Source: Trichinella spiralis
Lineage: Eukaryota > Nematoda > Enoplea > Trichinellida > Trichinellidae
DNA: 40,586 bases
Direction of reading: 5' to 3'
Assembly (NCBI GenBank): GCA_000181795.3
Contig: CM012953.1
Span: 7,675,024-7,715,609, forward strand
In this document: positions 39,875-40,586 of the stretch, piece by piece
How the letters are laid out: every line of letters begins with the position of its first letter
How positions within the stretch are numbered: position 1 is the first letter of the stretch
Notes under the pieces: generated by a model
The model's database searches: none
The model's input: only the letters and a program-made list of their open reading frames with translations
Told to the model about the DNA's origin: nothing
Made by a program: the position numbers and the translations under genes

Positions 39875-40586
39875 TTTGATAGGACGATATTTGCATAATT
39901 TTCTCTCGGATCAAACTGCCTTATTATGAAACTGAAATTTCAACGCCACACGGAGTAAAGTTTACAATTTTTTACCTTCGAATATTTTAAAGTTCTTTTT
40001 AAAGTCATTTATGTTTAAATTTATTTAAACTTTAAACTGTACATTAACCAATGACATTGTTATTATTATTTATGCTATTACGAAAGAAAATCAAGTATTT
40101 TTTATAATTTTCCATTGATTCACTGCATGCTGTTATTGCTATATTTCGACTGCAGTAGCCTTTGACAGTATTCTTGAAATTTAACCTTGAAAATTGTATA
40201 ATCAGATCGAAATGAACACGAAAGAATAATACGACTCGCCGAATTTGTGTAAACTGATTGTTGAAACATGTTTCCACTAATGTTAGGCTGGTAAAGCTAG
40301 ACTAGTATAAAATTTTCCTTTTATATATGCTATGGAAATGGCTTCACAAATTATAGCACAACTCACATTAACTGTATCAGGGATAGATAACTCGAAATTG
40401 TGTGAGTTGAGCGCACAGATAATTTCCTTTCTGGAAAGAAGAACAGTTTAATCAGTCAGCATGAAATAAAATTCAATATTCTGATACTGATATTCGTAAA
40501 CATTGCCTTGTGAACTTTTTTAAGATCAACTTCACTGACTTTATATATCTTAGTTATTCAGACCAATAAAAAACGCTCTCACGTTA
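39875..40586. other. Right flank, no gene seen
   Basis: AT-rich DNA upstream of the BAR-like gene, presumably including its promoter. Open frames here are short and have no recognisable content. Nothing else is seen. Confidence 0.5.

Overview
The window is AT-rich eukaryotic DNA with spliced genes. All introns in the models below are GT-AG, many are only 55-80 bp, and many acceptors end in TTTCAG. The kinase gene has a Caenorhabditis LIT-1-type activation loop (Thr-His-Glu) and C-terminus, which points to a nematode. I cannot name the species. No rRNA, tRNA, CRISPR array or recognisable mobile or viral element was seen.

Six protein-coding genes could be assembled exon by exon, each with a closed frame from ATG to stop. 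From left to right they are: (1) a nemo-like MAP kinase (NLK/LIT-1) on the minus strand, 11417 down to 3110, 10 coding exons, 431 aa; (2) a DPY-19 family C-mannosyltransferase on the plus strand, 20417-24129, 20 exons, 688 aa; (3) a transmembrane ADAM on the minus strand, 33294 down to 24990, 24 exons, 1088 aa, whose zinc site reads HAIGH instead of HExxH, so it is predicted to be a pseudoprotease like C. elegans UNC-71; (4) a small intronless RING finger protein on the plus strand, 35707-36012, 101 aa; (5) cytochrome c oxidase subunit 5A on the plus strand, 37020-38797, 3 exons, 171 aa; (6) a coiled-coil, BAR-like protein on the minus strand, 39874 down to 39105, 2 exons, 232 aa.

Layout: 1-3109 is mostly noncoding with one unexplained open frame. 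3110-11417 is the kinase gene, with long microsatellite-rich introns. 11418-20416 is a 9 kb gap between the divergent kinase and dpy-19 genes; it holds simple repeats, GC-richer islets, an unrecognised protein-like stretch near 18.3-18.7 kb and a TPR-like fragment near 16.9 kb. dpy-19 and the ADAM gene are tail to tail, with candidate poly(A) signals on the two strands about 20 bp apart. The ADAM signal-peptide exon lies about 3.2 kb upstream of its second coding exon. The RING and cox-5A genes are in tandem 1 kb apart, and cox-5A faces the BAR-like gene tail to tail.

The genes do not form one pathway or operon. The homologues of the first three (LIT-1, DPY-19, UNC-71) act in Wnt signalling, Trp C-mannosylation and cell or axon migration in C. 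elegans. I regard their adjacency as probably coincidental. I found no convincing new multi-gene system. The strongest points are the inactive ADAM active site, a 63-bp stop-free in-frame intron in dpy-19, a head-to-head ETS-like palindrome in a kinase intron, and several protein-like open frames I cannot identify.
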